NCBI RefSeq assembly: GCF_024171485.1
Contig: NZ_JALJZX010000001.1
Location: forward strand, 806,001-870,000
DNA: 64,000 bases
Direction of reading: 5' to 3'
Origin: Chryseobacterium sp. HSC-36S06
GTDB taxonomy: Bacteria > Bacteroidota > Bacteroidia > Flavobacteriales > Weeksellaceae
Positions within the stretch are counted from its first letter, which is position 1. Each line of letters begins with the position of its first letter. Under the pieces are notes generated by a model that was not told the DNA's origin, ran no database searches, and saw only the letters and a list, made by a program, of their open reading frames with translations. This document shows positions 52,412 through 63,500 of the stretch, piece by piece. The translations under genes and the position numbers were made by a program.

Positions 52412-53395
52412 TTACTTAAACACCTCCATCACTACGTCAACCGTCACCTTTCCAAAGTAATCGGTTAAGTCAACGCTTCCTAGAACGCTTCGCAGCTCCT
52501 CTTCCTCATGCTTATGTCCGATGAGCAGGTCTTCAAGCTCTTCAATCGGCTTGGGGGCAAAGAAGTCGCCGAAAATCTTGGCTTTTTCGATCGTGCCTTT
52601 CACCACGTCGAGATGCACTTCAATAAATCCCGCCGGGACTTTTATCGCCTTCTGGAAACTGTAGTTAGGGGAGAACCCGAAATTCCAGTCCCAGGTCTCG
52701 TATTTTTCTGCCATCAAGTTTTCGATTCCTGTGATGTCTTCAGGGGTGAGTTCGTAGCGTTGCGCACCCGGATTGTTGCGGATGATTTCGTCGGTCAGCA
52801 GATTTTTGAGTTGCTCCGTGGTCGTGCCTTCCGGAAGATAATGGATGAGGTTGGTGACCCGTGATCGGTTGGATTTCGTGGCTTTGTCGATAAATTTCAG
52901 GGGATTGGCTTTGAGGGCATCGCCCAACACCTCCATTTCCGAGTTCAGCAAGATCGTGCCGTGCTGAATCATCTTCCCGTTTTTGGCAAGTTTCGCATTG
53001 CCACTGAATTTTTTGCCGTCTACCAGCAGATCGTTGCGGCCCTGGAGTGCTGCCGGAACCCCTAAACGGTTCAGGAGCCGGAGTACCGGCTGCGTGAATA
53101 CCGAGAAATCCCCGAAATCATGGTCCCCGAGCAGGGTATGGAAGGAGAAGTTCAGGTTTCCAAGATCGTGGTACACCGCACCGCCACCCGACATTCTTCT
53201 GACCACCTTAATCTCCTTTTCCTGTACATAATCCAGATTGATTTCAGCCAGGGTATTCTGAAATTTCCCTACAATAATCGAGGGCGCATTCACATACAGC
53301 AGGAAAATATCCTCCGTCGGAAAACGACCGAGCAGATACTCTTCGGAAGCGATATTGAAATACGCGTTGGTAGAAGGCGAGTCGATGATAAGCAT
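52412..53395 (-). CDS. lplA: Lipoate-protein ligase A
   Basis: LplA attaches lipoate to E2 subunits and GcvH. The 327-residue protein has the ligase core with SIIVGKFQNTLAEIN, VVRRMSGGGAVYHDLGNLNFSF (the RRxSGGGAVYHD signature) and the lysine motif KFSGNAKLAKNGKMIQHGTIL, followed by a C-terminal accessory domain. The start ATG at 53395 lies 17 bases from a -7 box (53412-53419), which overlaps the longer frame and excludes it. It is a housekeeping gene marking the right edge of the polysaccharide locus. Confidence 0.95.
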   Translation of the reverse strand: MLIIDSPSTNAYFNIASEEYLLGRFPTEDIFLLYVNAPSIIVGKFQNTLAEINLDYVQEKEIKVVRRMSGGGAVYHDLGNLNFSFHTLLGDHDFGDFSVFTQPVLRLLNRLGVPAALQGRNDLLVDGKKFSGNAKLAKNGKMIQHGTILLNSEMEVLGDALKANPLKFIDKATKSNRSRVTNLIHYLPEGTTTEQLKNLLTDEIIRNNPGAQRYELTPEDITGIENLMAEKYETWDWNFGFSPNYSFQKAIKVPAGFIEVHLDVVKGTIEKAKIFGDFFAPKPIEELEDLLIGHKHEEEELRSVLGSVDLTDYFGKVTVDVVMEVFK

Positions 53396-53411
53396 AGGAA
53401 AATATTTTGGC

Positions 53412-53419
53412 AAAAATAG
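53412..53419 (-). promoter_or_regulatory. -7 box of lplA
   Basis: TATTTTTG on the minus strand matches TAnnTTTG, 17 bases before the ATG at 53395. This excludes the longer frame that would start within it. Confidence 0.5.
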
Positions 53420-53529
53420 GGAAAAATGTTGGGTGTTGGTTTTGGGAACTAAGGCATCTTAATGTTCTTGTTGTCTTCCCAAGAAGCAGCGCTGTAGCTG
53501 CACTTCAAGCGGTCATAAGATTGCCTGTG

Positions 53530-53985
53530 GTCTCTCTGGGAAAGCTTGTGAAAGATAAGGGAATTAATGAACTCAATCTGTCATTCACCAGCCTTTTTAC
53601 CGCAATTTCCTCATCTAAAACTGCCCCTTCTATAACCCACAGAAACCGAAATTCATCCTCTTTTGCGTGAAATGTTAGATCAAATTGAGAAGCATGGTCA
53701 TATTTTTTATTTTGGTTTACTGTTAGTTGATTGGCTTTTCTTTTCTATTTCAAATTCGTATGTCCTGCCAAGCTATAGGAATGGGTTTTTAGATGTGGTT
53801 TTGAAGGCATCAGCAATGAAACTGCTCGCGACTGTCGTCGACATTAAGGGTTGCAAGGTTGCAACGAAATCTTTTCCCACGGCGAAAACTGCTTTACTTA
53901 CCTCTCAAAAACCGCAAGATACTGGAAGAAGCCATGCTCGCCATCTACCGCAACAGGTGTTTGTAGCATTTTCTAAAAGCCAATT
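53530..53985 (+). pseudogene. Decayed copy of the glycosyltransferase at 50.7 kb
   Basis: Frames in this stretch read LGKLVKDKGINELNL (against GRLVGDKGINELVEA in the intact gene) and YVLPSYRNGFLDVVLKASAM (against LAFPSYREGFPNVVLQAGAM), then VVDIKGC and a trace of the RYRQEVVWQA end. The two parts lie in different frames, the N-terminal domain is missing and conserved residues are lost, so this is a relic of a duplicated gene. The frame that runs on to 54145 is not otherwise recognisable. Confidence 0.75.
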
Positions 53986-54233
53986 CGTGAGAGAGAATCG
54001 AGGATCGTTATTTTCAGAGTTGCCTTTTTCGGGAATTCCAGAAGAAAACGACATACATCTTAAATTCAAAGTTCATACATATTTTAACAAAAAGGGCTAC
54101 CGCAAAAGAAACCTTGAGAAGGCGTTTTCCTTGTTATCATGGTAATACTAATTGGTACAAACCACAGTATTAAACGAAAGTACTTCACAGGGAAAATAAT
54201 AACAAAAATATTATATTAACTTTTTGTAACGGC

Positions 54234-54265
54234 TTGAAAATCAAATAATTTTTTGCATAAATTTG
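54234..54265 (+). promoter_or_regulatory. Promoter of the 1943-residue T9SS protein gene
   Basis: TTG at 54234-54236, a 21-base spacer and TAAATTTG at 54258-54265 lie in front of the ATG at 54284. Confidence 0.5.
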
Positions 54266-54283
54266 CACCCTAATTTCTTTGAT

Positions 54284-57200
54284 ATGGGAACAAGATTATG
54301 CACTTTAAATAAAAAGTTTTTCGGATTGTTTTTGGCAATGGTTTGGGGATTTGCGTCGGGGCAGGTGACGCTACCACATACACGTACAAGTTGGAACAGT
54401 ACTCCGACAGGGTGGGTTGATACACCACTAGATTCTTACACCACCACTTTTGCATGCTCAGGCAATAATGGAGCAAAATTTGACACTACAGGAGATTTAA
54501 AAACCATCTTTTTAGACAGTGCCCCTGACAAACTGTCATTCGTTGTAAAATCAAACACAAGTACAAACTCATCATTGCTAGTAGAACAATCAAGCGATGG
54601 TACTAATTTTACAACATTAATTAATCTTTCCGGAACAAGCGATTTACCTACTACTTGTACAACAAATGGACCTTATCAGCTTGATCCTTTGACTAGATAT
54701 ATTAAGTGGACTTTTACTAAGGGCACTAGTAATATGACAATGGACGATGTTACAATAACAAAGCTAGCCTGCACCACCCCCACAACCCCCTCAGGTGCGT
54801 TCTCGGGTGCTACCACTGGCTGCGGGTCTGTACCGATCGTTTTTACAGGGACTATTCCTGCTGGTGAATCGTATTATTGGCAGAGTTCTGCTAACGGAAC
54901 GGCTACAACTTATCCGGTGACTTCGGGTGATAACTTCCTTGCTCCAAGCGCTGGCACTTGGTATGTAAGATCTAAAGTTGCCGCATGTTGGTCAGTGGCG
55001 CAGACTGGTCCTGCGGTTACGGTGAGTCCTGCGATTTCCATCGGGACGCAGCCGGCCAATCAAACAGTTATCGCCGGAAACAATGTGAGTTTTTCTGTTG
55101 CAGCTACGAATGCCGCGGGCTATCAATGGCAAGCGAATACGGGAACAGGATTTTCTAATTTGTCTAATGGTGGCGTTTATTCTAATACGGGCACTTCAAC
55201 TTTAAACATCACCGGAGCAACAACTACCATGAACAACTACCAATACCGTTGTGTGGTTACTGCAAATGCTCCTTGTGCGGATGCGAGTTCTAATGCTGCC
55301 ACATTAACTGTAAATACTCCCTCCGTAAATACGATTCCAAATCAAAATAATGTTTATGGATCAACAATTAATATAACTCCAACCGCAACAGGAGCCGTCA
55401 GTTCATGGACTGCAACTTTACCGGCAGGGCTCTCCATTAACACAAGCTCAGGACTTATTTCAGGAACATTGATGGAAGATGTTGTCAATTCTCCTTTTTC
55501 CAGTTCTGTAACGGCAATTTTTGCAGCAGGCGGTGCCGATACCAAAAATTTTACTTGGACCATTACCGCAAGACCGCTCAGTGTTTCGGGATTAACGGGA
55601 ACTAATAAAATTTATGATGGAAACACATCGGCAACGGTTGGGGGTATTGCAACCTTAAATAATAAAGTAGGCAGTGATGACGTGAGTCTCATCGGTACAC
55701 CCATCGGGGTTTTTGTTAGCAAAGATGTGGCGAACGGAATTAATATAAACATTAGTGGTTACACACTTAGCGGAACCAAGGCAGGAAACTATACCTTGAC
55801 TGCCCCCACTACCACAGCGAATATCACTAAGAAAGCGCTCACTATTGCCGCGCCTAGTATTGCAACTAAAGTTTATAATGGTACCACCGCTTCAGGCCTA
55901 GTAACACCAGGAATATTATCCGATTTAGTTGGAACAGAAACTTTGAATGTTAATGCAACAGGGACTTATGCCAATGCCAATGCAGAAACGGGTAAAACGG
56001 CAACGGTCACCTATAGTTTATCTAATGGTGGGAATGGTGGATTGGCCAAAAATTATTCATTGGCAAATGGAACTGGGACAGGAGACATTGCAAAAGCGAG
56101 CCTAACTGCTACTGCCGACAGCAAGACCAAAACGCTGAATACTGCCAACCCGGCGCTGACCATAACTTATACAGGATTTGTAAATAGTGAAACTACGGGA
56201 ACAGCAGCTGGCTTTGTAGCACCAATTGCTTCTACCACAGCGGTGATCAATTCACCCGTTGGTACTTATCCCATCACCTTATCCGGTGGGTCAGCAATGA
56301 ATTATAATTTTACATTGGTGAATGGAACGCTGACGGTAAGTTCCTTTAGTTTTCAAAATGGGGATGTAAGGCCATTGTATGCTGGTGCAGATTTTTCATA
56401 CAATAGTGCTTGGGAAGAATACAACAATGGAATATGGTCTAATCGTGCTGCATCACCAGAATCAACTAAACCAAGTGGTAGAATTATTATAGATAAAGAA
56501 AGCGTCGGCGGTGGTGGAAATGCTTCGCAGTCTTATCCTAATGATATTATTATTTTAAACGGAGCGGAATTATATTTAAGAGACCTTGCAGGGGATAGGA
56601 ACTATTCATCTTGGCCGTATTTTTTAGGTCTAAATAAAAGTCTAACTGTACAATCGGGTGGAAAATTAATACTTGAAGGAGATATCAGATTAGGCACCAA
56701 CACTTTTACGGTAGAAGATAACGCCGATTTTATTTTAGACAACCCTTACATGTTAAATGTGCATCCTATTTGGGCTGGAACAGAGAATTTTATGGCTGGT
56801 TCTAATGTAATAATCAAAAATTGGAATTGGGAAACAAATAATAATACAGAAAAGACTTTGTTTCAACCTGCTGGATTAGGAGTCTCAAACAATGCATCAG
56901 GATATAAGTTTGGGAATTTATTGATCGATGTTAATGCCGGTTCAGAATGGACTCTCATAGGCGGCAACAATGATCAAAATTTTCCACTTTGCTACAATAA
57001 TCTTGAAATAAGTAATACATCATCAAATTTTATCACTGGTACTTCTAGTACTACCTCCAGTTTTATTGTTAATGGTGATATGATTATCTACGATGGTTGG
57101 TTTAACTTTGGAACTATATTTTCTAGTGGAAATCAGTCAAATAATTATACGATTAATGGCGATTTCGTCAATATAAGTGATGATAAGTTTAAACTTCATC

Positions 57201-60115
57201 ATAATAATGGGACTTATACCGGAACACTTTCTGGTTCTGTGACCGTAAAAGGGAATATTGAAATCGGGCCAAATGTACTTGTTACAAATGATGGAACAAA
57301 GAAGTTTGTTCTTGAAACTGGTTCTGAAGCTTCTCCAAAATTTATTGATATTGCGCCAGTCTTTGGTAATACTAGCGTTGATGTGAATACAGGTTATAGG
57401 AGATTGAAAAAGGATTTCCAATTGGGAACTAATTCAAAAGTTACAGTCTTTGCTTCTTCTGCTTTAGATTTTGGTTTTGATAATGATAATGCAGGAACAA
57501 CACCTTTACATATTCTAAGAAATGGCACAGATAACGGAACTGCATTTGAAATTAAAACGGGTAGTATCTTGAAAATTACCTCACCAAAAGGGATTTATAA
57601 TGTAGGTAGTCCCGTAAATTATGCAGATGGAAATGTGAGGGTTACCACTAGAACCTATAATCCCGCCGCCACCTACCACTACATTGGGAAAGAGAATCAG
57701 GAAACTGGAAATGGATTACCTAACGCAGCTGCGAATAAACATGTAATTGTAGAACTTGCCAATGATAATTTAGAATTTATATCAACTAATGGTATTATTA
57801 GATTTAACAATCCGACTACAGCAATAGGTTCTAACTTTAAAGGACTTGAAATTAGAAAAGGAACGGTGATTGTCGATGATATAGGAAACCGATTTGAAGA
57901 CAGCAGCACACCCGGAGAAAAAGGAAACCTGAAAATGACAGGTGGTGTTTATAAAATCTTCACAAGCGATGTACAGCCGGCTGTTTCTGGAAACTATGAT
58001 TTATCAGCTGGAAGTAAAATTGTTTTTGCGCACACTACAGCAACCTCCACAACCCAAGCGATACGAGGGGACACAGACTTCCAATATCCTGAAATTGAAG
58101 TCACAGGAAAGGATGTGCGCTATAGCAATGTTAGCATCAACATGAAGGCTAATGGTTTGTTTACTGTTAAAGAGAATGCAAGACTCACCAATACCGGAAA
58201 TGTAGGTCAGATTGTTAGTCTAAATGATGCAAATCCAGCCACGCTAACCATTGAAAATAATGGAACCTTTTACACAGAAAAAGAAAAAGGATTCACTGGA
58301 GCGCCAGACGGAATTAATCCTTCACCAAGTGTGCGTACCAATCATAACACTGGTAATGTGAGGGTTGTTTTACAACAAGGAAGTGTGGTTAATTACAGCC
58401 GCAATGGAGACCAAATCATCACCAATGCTGCCCTGCATTTGCCTGCCGATGCACATTACGAAAATCTTACTATTTCCGGTACCGGTGAGAAAAAAATTGC
58501 GGCAGGAAAAGAAGTCATCGTCAATAATCTTACGAAAGTAAATGCCGCAACATTAAAAGTTGAACAAACTGCGGAAAGCACTGCGCCTGCTGTGCTCACC
58601 GCAAAAAAAGGTTTGCAAGTAGCCAACACAGCGAATGCGCTTTTTCAAAACAACGCCCAACTGATGCAGGATGCTGATGCATCGAACAGCGGAACGATTA
58701 CGATGAACAGAATTTTTCAACTTTCTAATGATTTTATAGGAAGCAATGGTCAGACTATTCCGGGACGTTCCCAGTATAATTTCATTATTTCACCGGTTAC
58801 TGATCAGAAAATAAAATCTATTTATCCAGGTGGCGTTTTGGCTCCATATGTTATTAAATATGCGGAAGGTGCGGACTGGTTTGTCAACGCAGGCGACGGT
58901 GACTATGTTCCCGGCAAAGCTTACGCCATAAAAGAACCTAAAAAAACAGATTTTTCTGGTGCTACTTCAGTAACTACAGAATTTAAGGGTAAACCTGCAA
59001 ATGGTGACGCCATCAGTTATACGTTACAATATGGATCTGCACCTAATCATGTAAATGGGATGGATAATAAAGGCTGGAACTTGGTAGGAAATCCGTATCC
59101 TTCAAATTTGGATATTGAACAACTTTATGATGCAAATGATTCTAAAATAGAACCCACATTTCAGTTTTGGGACAATCGTGGGAATATTTATACTACCCAA
59201 CAAGGTTCTAATTATGTAGGTCATAATTATGCTTATTATAATGCGCTAAATGGTACAGGAGTGGGATCTGGTGGAAAAGCTGATGATGCAACCGGAGAGG
59301 TGAGAATCCCTACCAAAGAGGTGAAGGTAGGCACTGGTTTTATGGTTAGAGCTTTATCCAGTGCCAATGGTCAGCATTTAGAATTTAAAAACGCTTACAG
59401 ACTGACCACCAGCGGACCTGGATTTTTTGGTAAAGGAACTGAGAATACCAATAGTAAAGATCGTTATTGGTTAGAGATCGCAACACCGGATCAGCTGAAG
59501 TTTATGACGGCTATGGTTTATTTTTCTAAAGGGAAATATGAATTTGGAATAGATGATACCGAAAGTCCCGAAGCCTCAGATGATATCTATAGCCTTGCAG
59601 ATGAGCATAAATTGGTCATTCAAGGTCGTCCTCTTTTTGAAGATACCGATGTGGTTCCATTGGGGGTGAATGCTTTCAAAGATGGAAACTACAGCATCGG
59701 AGTTTATAAAAAAGATGGGATTTTTGCAGCTGATCAAAGCATTTATTTAAAAGATAAACAAACGGGTATCGTTACAGATATTAGCAATGATCGCTACACC
59801 TTCTCTGCCAGTGCAGGATCTACCATCGGCAGATTTGAAATCCTTTACCGTCCTGGTGTGGTCTTAGGAACATCCAACGCCACAGGAAACGACATATACA
59901 TTTACCGGGATGCCAATGCCTTCGTGATCCGTTCATCTCAAAAGCTTTTAGAATATGCAGATCTTTATGACACTTCCGGCAGAATGCTCCACCGTCAGCA
60001 CGCAAAAAACAGCAAAGAAATGCGAGTTGAAGCCGATAAACTAGCAGACGGAATCTACCTCTTAAAAATCCGCACCCAATCCGGTGAAGAACTCACCAAG
60101 AAAGTCAGGAAGTAA
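54284..60115 (+). CDS. Large secreted adhesin-like protein with T9SS C-terminal domain
   Basis: The 1943-residue protein has a signal peptide ending near GFASG-Q (about residue 27), an N-terminal beta-sandwich-like region (about 28-180), an Ig-like segment (about 250-345), two YDG/MBG-type domains (IYDGNTSATV and VYNGTTASGL, about 430-610) and a further MBG-like repeat, then a long region of beta-rich repeats rich in Asn and Gly. A C-terminal module of about 450 residues (from around 1480; NFIISPVTDQ, WNLVGNPYPSNLD, FWDNRGNIYTTQQG) precedes the T9SS sorting domain (YDTSGRMLHRQ..LADGIYLLKIRT..KKVRK). It would be exported through the Sec and type IX systems to the surface. A longer frame begins before the -7 box and is rejected. 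Confidence 0.9.
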   Translation: MGTRLCTLNKKFFGLFLAMVWGFASGQVTLPHTRTSWNSTPTGWVDTPLDSYTTTFACSGNNGAKFDTTGDLKTIFLDSAPDKLSFVVKSNTSTNSSLLVEQSSDGTNFTTLINLSGTSDLPTTCTTNGPYQLDPLTRYIKWTFTKGTSNMTMDDVTITKLACTTPTTPSGAFSGATTGCGSVPIVFTGTIPAGESYYWQSSANGTATTYPVTSGDNFLAPSAGTWYVRSKVAACWSVAQTGPAVTVSPAISIGTQPANQTVIAGNNVSFSVAATNAAGYQWQANTGTGFSNLSNGGVYSNTGTSTLNITGATTTMNNYQYRCVVTANAPCADASSNAATLTVNTPSVNTIPNQNNVYGSTINITPTATGAVSSWTATLPAGLSINTSSGLISGTLMEDVVNSPFSSSVTAIFAAGGADTKNFTWTITARPLSVSGLTGTNKIYDGNTSATVGGIATLNNKVGSDDVSLIGTPIGVFVSKDVANGININISGYTLSGTKAGNYTLTAPTTTANITKKALTIAAPSIATKVYNGTTASGLVTPGILSDLVGTETLNVNATGTYANANAETGKTATVTYSLSNGGNGGLAKNYSLANGTGTGDIAKASLTATADSKTKTLNTANPALTITYTGFVNSETTGTAAGFVAPIASTTAVINSPVGTYPITLSGGSAMNYNFTLVNGTLTVSSFSFQNGDVRPLYAGADFSYNSAWEEYNNGIWSNRAASPESTKPSGRIIIDKESVGGGGNASQSYPNDIIILNGAELYLRDLAGDRNYSSWPYFLGLNKSLTVQSGGKLILEGDIRLGTNTFTVEDNADFILDNPYMLNVHPIWAGTENFMAGSNVIIKNWNWETNNNTEKTLFQPAGLGVSNNASGYKFGNLLIDVNAGSEWTLIGGNNDQNFPLCYNNLEISNTSSNFITGTSSTTSSFIVNGDMIIYDGWFNFGTIFSSGNQSNNYTINGDFVNISDDKFKLHHNNGTYTGTLSGSVTVKGNIEIGPNVLVTNDGTKKFVLETGSEASPKFIDIAPVFGNTSVDVNTGYRRLKKDFQLGTNSKVTVFASSALDFGFDNDNAGTTPLHILRNGTDNGTAFEIKTGSILKITSPKGIYNVGSPVNYADGNVRVTTRTYNPAATYHYIGKENQETGNGLPNAAANKHVIVELANDNLEFISTNGIIRFNNPTTAIGSNFKGLEIRKGTVIVDDIGNRFEDSSTPGEKGNLKMTGGVYKIFTSDVQPAVSGNYDLSAGSKIVFAHTTATSTTQAIRGDTDFQYPEIEVTGKDVRYSNVSINMKANGLFTVKENARLTNTGNVGQIVSLNDANPATLTIENNGTFYTEKEKGFTGAPDGINPSPSVRTNHNTGNVRVVLQQGSVVNYSRNGDQIITNAALHLPADAHYENLTISGTGEKKIAAGKEVIVNNLTKVNAATLKVEQTAESTAPAVLTAKKGLQVANTANALFQNNAQLMQDADASNSGTITMNRIFQLSNDFIGSNGQTIPGRSQYNFIISPVTDQKIKSIYPGGVLAPYVIKYAEGADWFVNAGDGDYVPGKAYAIKEPKKTDFSGATSVTTEFKGKPANGDAISYTLQYGSAPNHVNGMDNKGWNLVGNPYPSNLDIEQLYDANDSKIEPTFQFWDNRGNIYTTQQGSNYVGHNYAYYNALNGTGVGSGGKADDATGEVRIPTKEVKVGTGFMVRALSSANGQHLEFKNAYRLTTSGPGFFGKGTENTNSKDRYWLEIATPDQLKFMTAMVYFSKGKYEFGIDDTESPEASDDIYSLADEHKLVIQGRPLFEDTDVVPLGVNAFKDGNYSIGVYKKDGIFAADQSIYLKDKQTGIVTDISNDRYTFSASAGSTIGRFEILYRPGVVLGTSNATGNDIYIYRDANAFVIRSSQKLLEYADLYDTSGRMLHRQHAKNSKEMRVEADKLADGIYLLKIRTQSGEELTKKVRK

Positions 60116-60575
60116 AGTGAGAAGTCGGAACAGGAAAGCCCCGTCAACAATCACCGAATTGCATTGATGGAGACTTCTACACATTGACACAAGCAATGTA
60201 GTAAACTGCGCCTGTCATTCAGAGTGCAGTACTAAATTAAAAAAACATTGTTTTGTAGTACAAAATTTTCTACTTTTGCAACAGCCTGAAGAGCGATTGC
60301 TTTAAAGGCTAAAAACGCTTAAAAACAAAACTTTACGATGATAGCAAAATTTATTTTTCCTCAGGAAGTACGACGGTTCTTCGTGGGATTCCTTAAATAT
60401 TAGAATACTATGTGCGTGGTGTGCATTACGGGCAGCTAGTTTTACTGAGTCTGCGTATTTGCGCTCAGTAACACCTGAACTTTAAAAAAGTACAAACACT
60501 TTTTCTTGCTAAGAGCATAAGGCGGCAGCTATCCCTACTCAATTTCTCTCTGTTCATCTTTTAAAAATTAATGCT
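60116..60575. other. Long leader region before the second T9SS protein gene
   Basis: A promoter-like TTG (60248-60250) and TACTTTTG (60271-60278) with 20-base spacing predicts a transcript with a leader of about 290 bases. The leader contains a 21-codon frame (60338-60403, MIAKFIFPQEVRRFF start) and an 8-bp inverted repeat TTACTGAG/CTCAGTAA (60442-60471). No known riboswitch or tRNA was recognised. Confidence 0.4.
60248..60278 (+). promoter_or_regulatory. Promoter candidate upstream of the second T9SS protein
   Basis: TTG at 60248-60250 and TACTTTTG at 60271-60278, with a 20-base spacer, fit the Bacteroidota -33/-7 pattern. The next coding start is nearly 300 bases downstream. Confidence 0.45.
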
Positions 60576-63500
60576 ATGATAAAAAATTTATTATTTACAG
60601 CAAAACTTGCGCTTCTCCTGGTCTTTAGCTTTCTGAGCTTGAATTTTGCAGCGCAAACTACCGTAACACAAACTCTTACGACATTGGATGGTGTTTTTAC
60701 AGTACAAGAATGTGGAGTAACTTCTATTACTGTAGAAACTTGGGGTGCTGGTGGTGGTGGAGCTGCTGGTTCTTGGATGGCAACTGGCGGCGGCGGAGGT
60801 GGTGCCTATGCAAAAAAAACATTTGCAGTAACCGTGGGTGATTCGTTTAATTATTATGTAGGTAGAGGTGGCTCCGGAGGATCTTCCAATAAAGATGGGG
60901 GAGATACTTGGTTTAAAGATGCAACTTTTGTAATGGCAAAAGGTGGTAAAGGCGGTGTGAATAATGATAATAAGTCTGTGAAGGGTGGTCTTGCTTCTGA
61001 ATCCATTGGAGATGTGAAATATAGTGGAGGGAGTAGCGGTATTGCGGTAGACAAAGGCCGGCGAATATGGGGAGTATGGGTGCCAGACTGGTTTTCCGGT
61101 GGTGGTGGTGGAGCTGCAACAACATCAGGGATTGGTGGAGATGCTAGTTATGAAGTTGGAGGTTCTTCAGCTAGCCCAGGTGGGAACGGTGGAAATGGTG
61201 ATAACAGTTTAGGTGCAGGTGGAGCAGGAACTAATTATGGTGGTGGTGGTGCAGGTGTAAAAGCAGGAATATGGGCTAGCGGAGCTAACGGTGCCCAAGG
61301 TTTAATTCGTATCACCTATACTAAAGACAATGCTACACCTATCGCGGTTACGGCAGCTACACAGATTACTACCACTCCTACAACAGATTTTGGTTGTACC
61401 AATAATAATATAACTTTACAAGCTAAAGGTGGATATACTGGAGCCGGGGTTTCTACACTTTGGTACGAAGGAAATACCTGTCCAAATTTTAGATATATTC
61501 AGGAATTTATGGGTTCTTCTTATTCTGTTAGCAATGCCACAATTGGTACGCTTAACAATGGTAACAGAACTTTTTATTCTGGTACTACTATCCCTGCTGA
61601 TCCACAGATTCACATGGAAAATGTATTGACATCTCCGATTGATCCTACTCTTTATAAATATATAGTAGTGCGTTATAGAGTAGTTTCTGGTACGGGAGGA
61701 AATGTGGAGATTTTTTTTAAAAAGAATGGAAAGGATCTTGCTGACGATAAACGAGTAAATGGAACTATAAATTCTGATGGTAATTGGCATATCATGACCA
61801 TTGGGATGTCCACAAATACAAACTGGAACAACACTGGAGGTGACATCACAGGATGGCGATTTGATTTCACGACCAACCATAAAGTTGAAATGGAAATAGA
61901 TTATTTGGCGCTTTCTTCTGTTCCAATCTTAGAAAATACCAATGAAGATGATTCTCAAATTTCCTTACAGATAAATGAGGCTTCCAAAACCATCGGTTCT
62001 TTAAGAATTTCGGATCAGGCCTTAATATGTGGGAGTACAATTCCATTTACAACTTGCGTACCTACAACTATTGAAAGAAAAGACAGAAGATATACCGGAA
62101 CAACAGGTGGCAATTGGAGTATTCCTGAAAACTGGACTTTCTCAGAGATCCCTAATTCCACTAACTGTGTTTTTGTAGATTCCAGCAGAAGTGTTTTAGT
62201 AGATATCCCAAATGCCGGAGCCAAAACACTCCAAGTGGCTGATGGTGGTGCAGTAGAAATTACTTCCGGAAATGCACTTACCGTAACCAGAGGAATCACT
62301 AACCTCGGCAACGGCGTTAACTTCGTGGTTCGTGACGGTGCTAACCTTAACCAAATAGAAAACTCAGCGGCGAACGTAGGTGCTATCACTGTAGAAAATA
62401 CTTTTACACTATCTGCCGGTAGGCAACAATATAATTATGTAATCTCTCCGGTGAAAGGTCAGTCACTTAAAACCATTTACAACGGAATTCCTTTTGTAAT
62501 TTACCATAATGAGAATACCAACTTCTTCTACAATGCCGGAGATGGTGATTATGTAGCAGGTAAAGGTTTTGCGGTAAAAGAACCTACTTTGGCTGCTTAT
62601 CCCCTTAGTACAACTAGTGTAACCGGAAAATACAAAGGTGTACCTTTTAATGGGACTTTAGATTATCCCATTGCTTATACCACAGATAAAGTCAATGTTT
62701 CCCATGGTTGGAATCTGATAGGGAACCCTTATCCTTCCAGCTTAGATTTAATAGAATTTTATAATAAAGCAGGAAATAAAGACAAGATAGAATCTACGTT
62801 TAAATTCTGGGATAATAGAAATAATCTTAATACCACCCAACAAGGTTCTAATTATGGTGGTTCTAACTATGCATTGTTTAATGTAGAGTCCGGTACTAGT
62901 GGAACTGGTACTTCTATTGGTTCATCTATTGCTACCGAAAGAAAACCTACACGTTATGTGAAGCCTGGTATTGCTTTTATTGTTCGCGCAAAATCTACAG
63001 CTAATGGTGCAACTTTGCATTTTGATAATTCTTACAGATCGGTTGCTGCTGCGCCAGATTTTCATGGCAAACAAAACGCAGAACAAGATGACAGATTCTG
63101 GTTGAACCTAACCTCCCCAACAGGAATTACGGTAACCAATGCAGTAGTATATTTCCCGAGAGGTAATAATGACTATGCTTCTGATGATTCTGATTACCAA
63201 AATCTTTCTGATGATATTTATACGATTGTTGGAAATAATAAACTCGCTATTCAAGGAAAAGCATCTTTTGAAGATAACGATGTTTTACCTTTGGGTATCA
63301 ACACCTTTAAAGCAGGAAGCTATACAATTAGCTTGAATGAAAAAGAAGGGAAGTTTGCTAATGGACAAGCGATCTATTTGAAAGATAAGCAACTGAACAT
63401 CGTTACCAATCTATCAGAAGGAGCATATACCTTTGAAACTGCAGCAGGTGAACATACCGGCAGATTTGAAATCGTGTATCTCCCTACCACCACACTGGGA

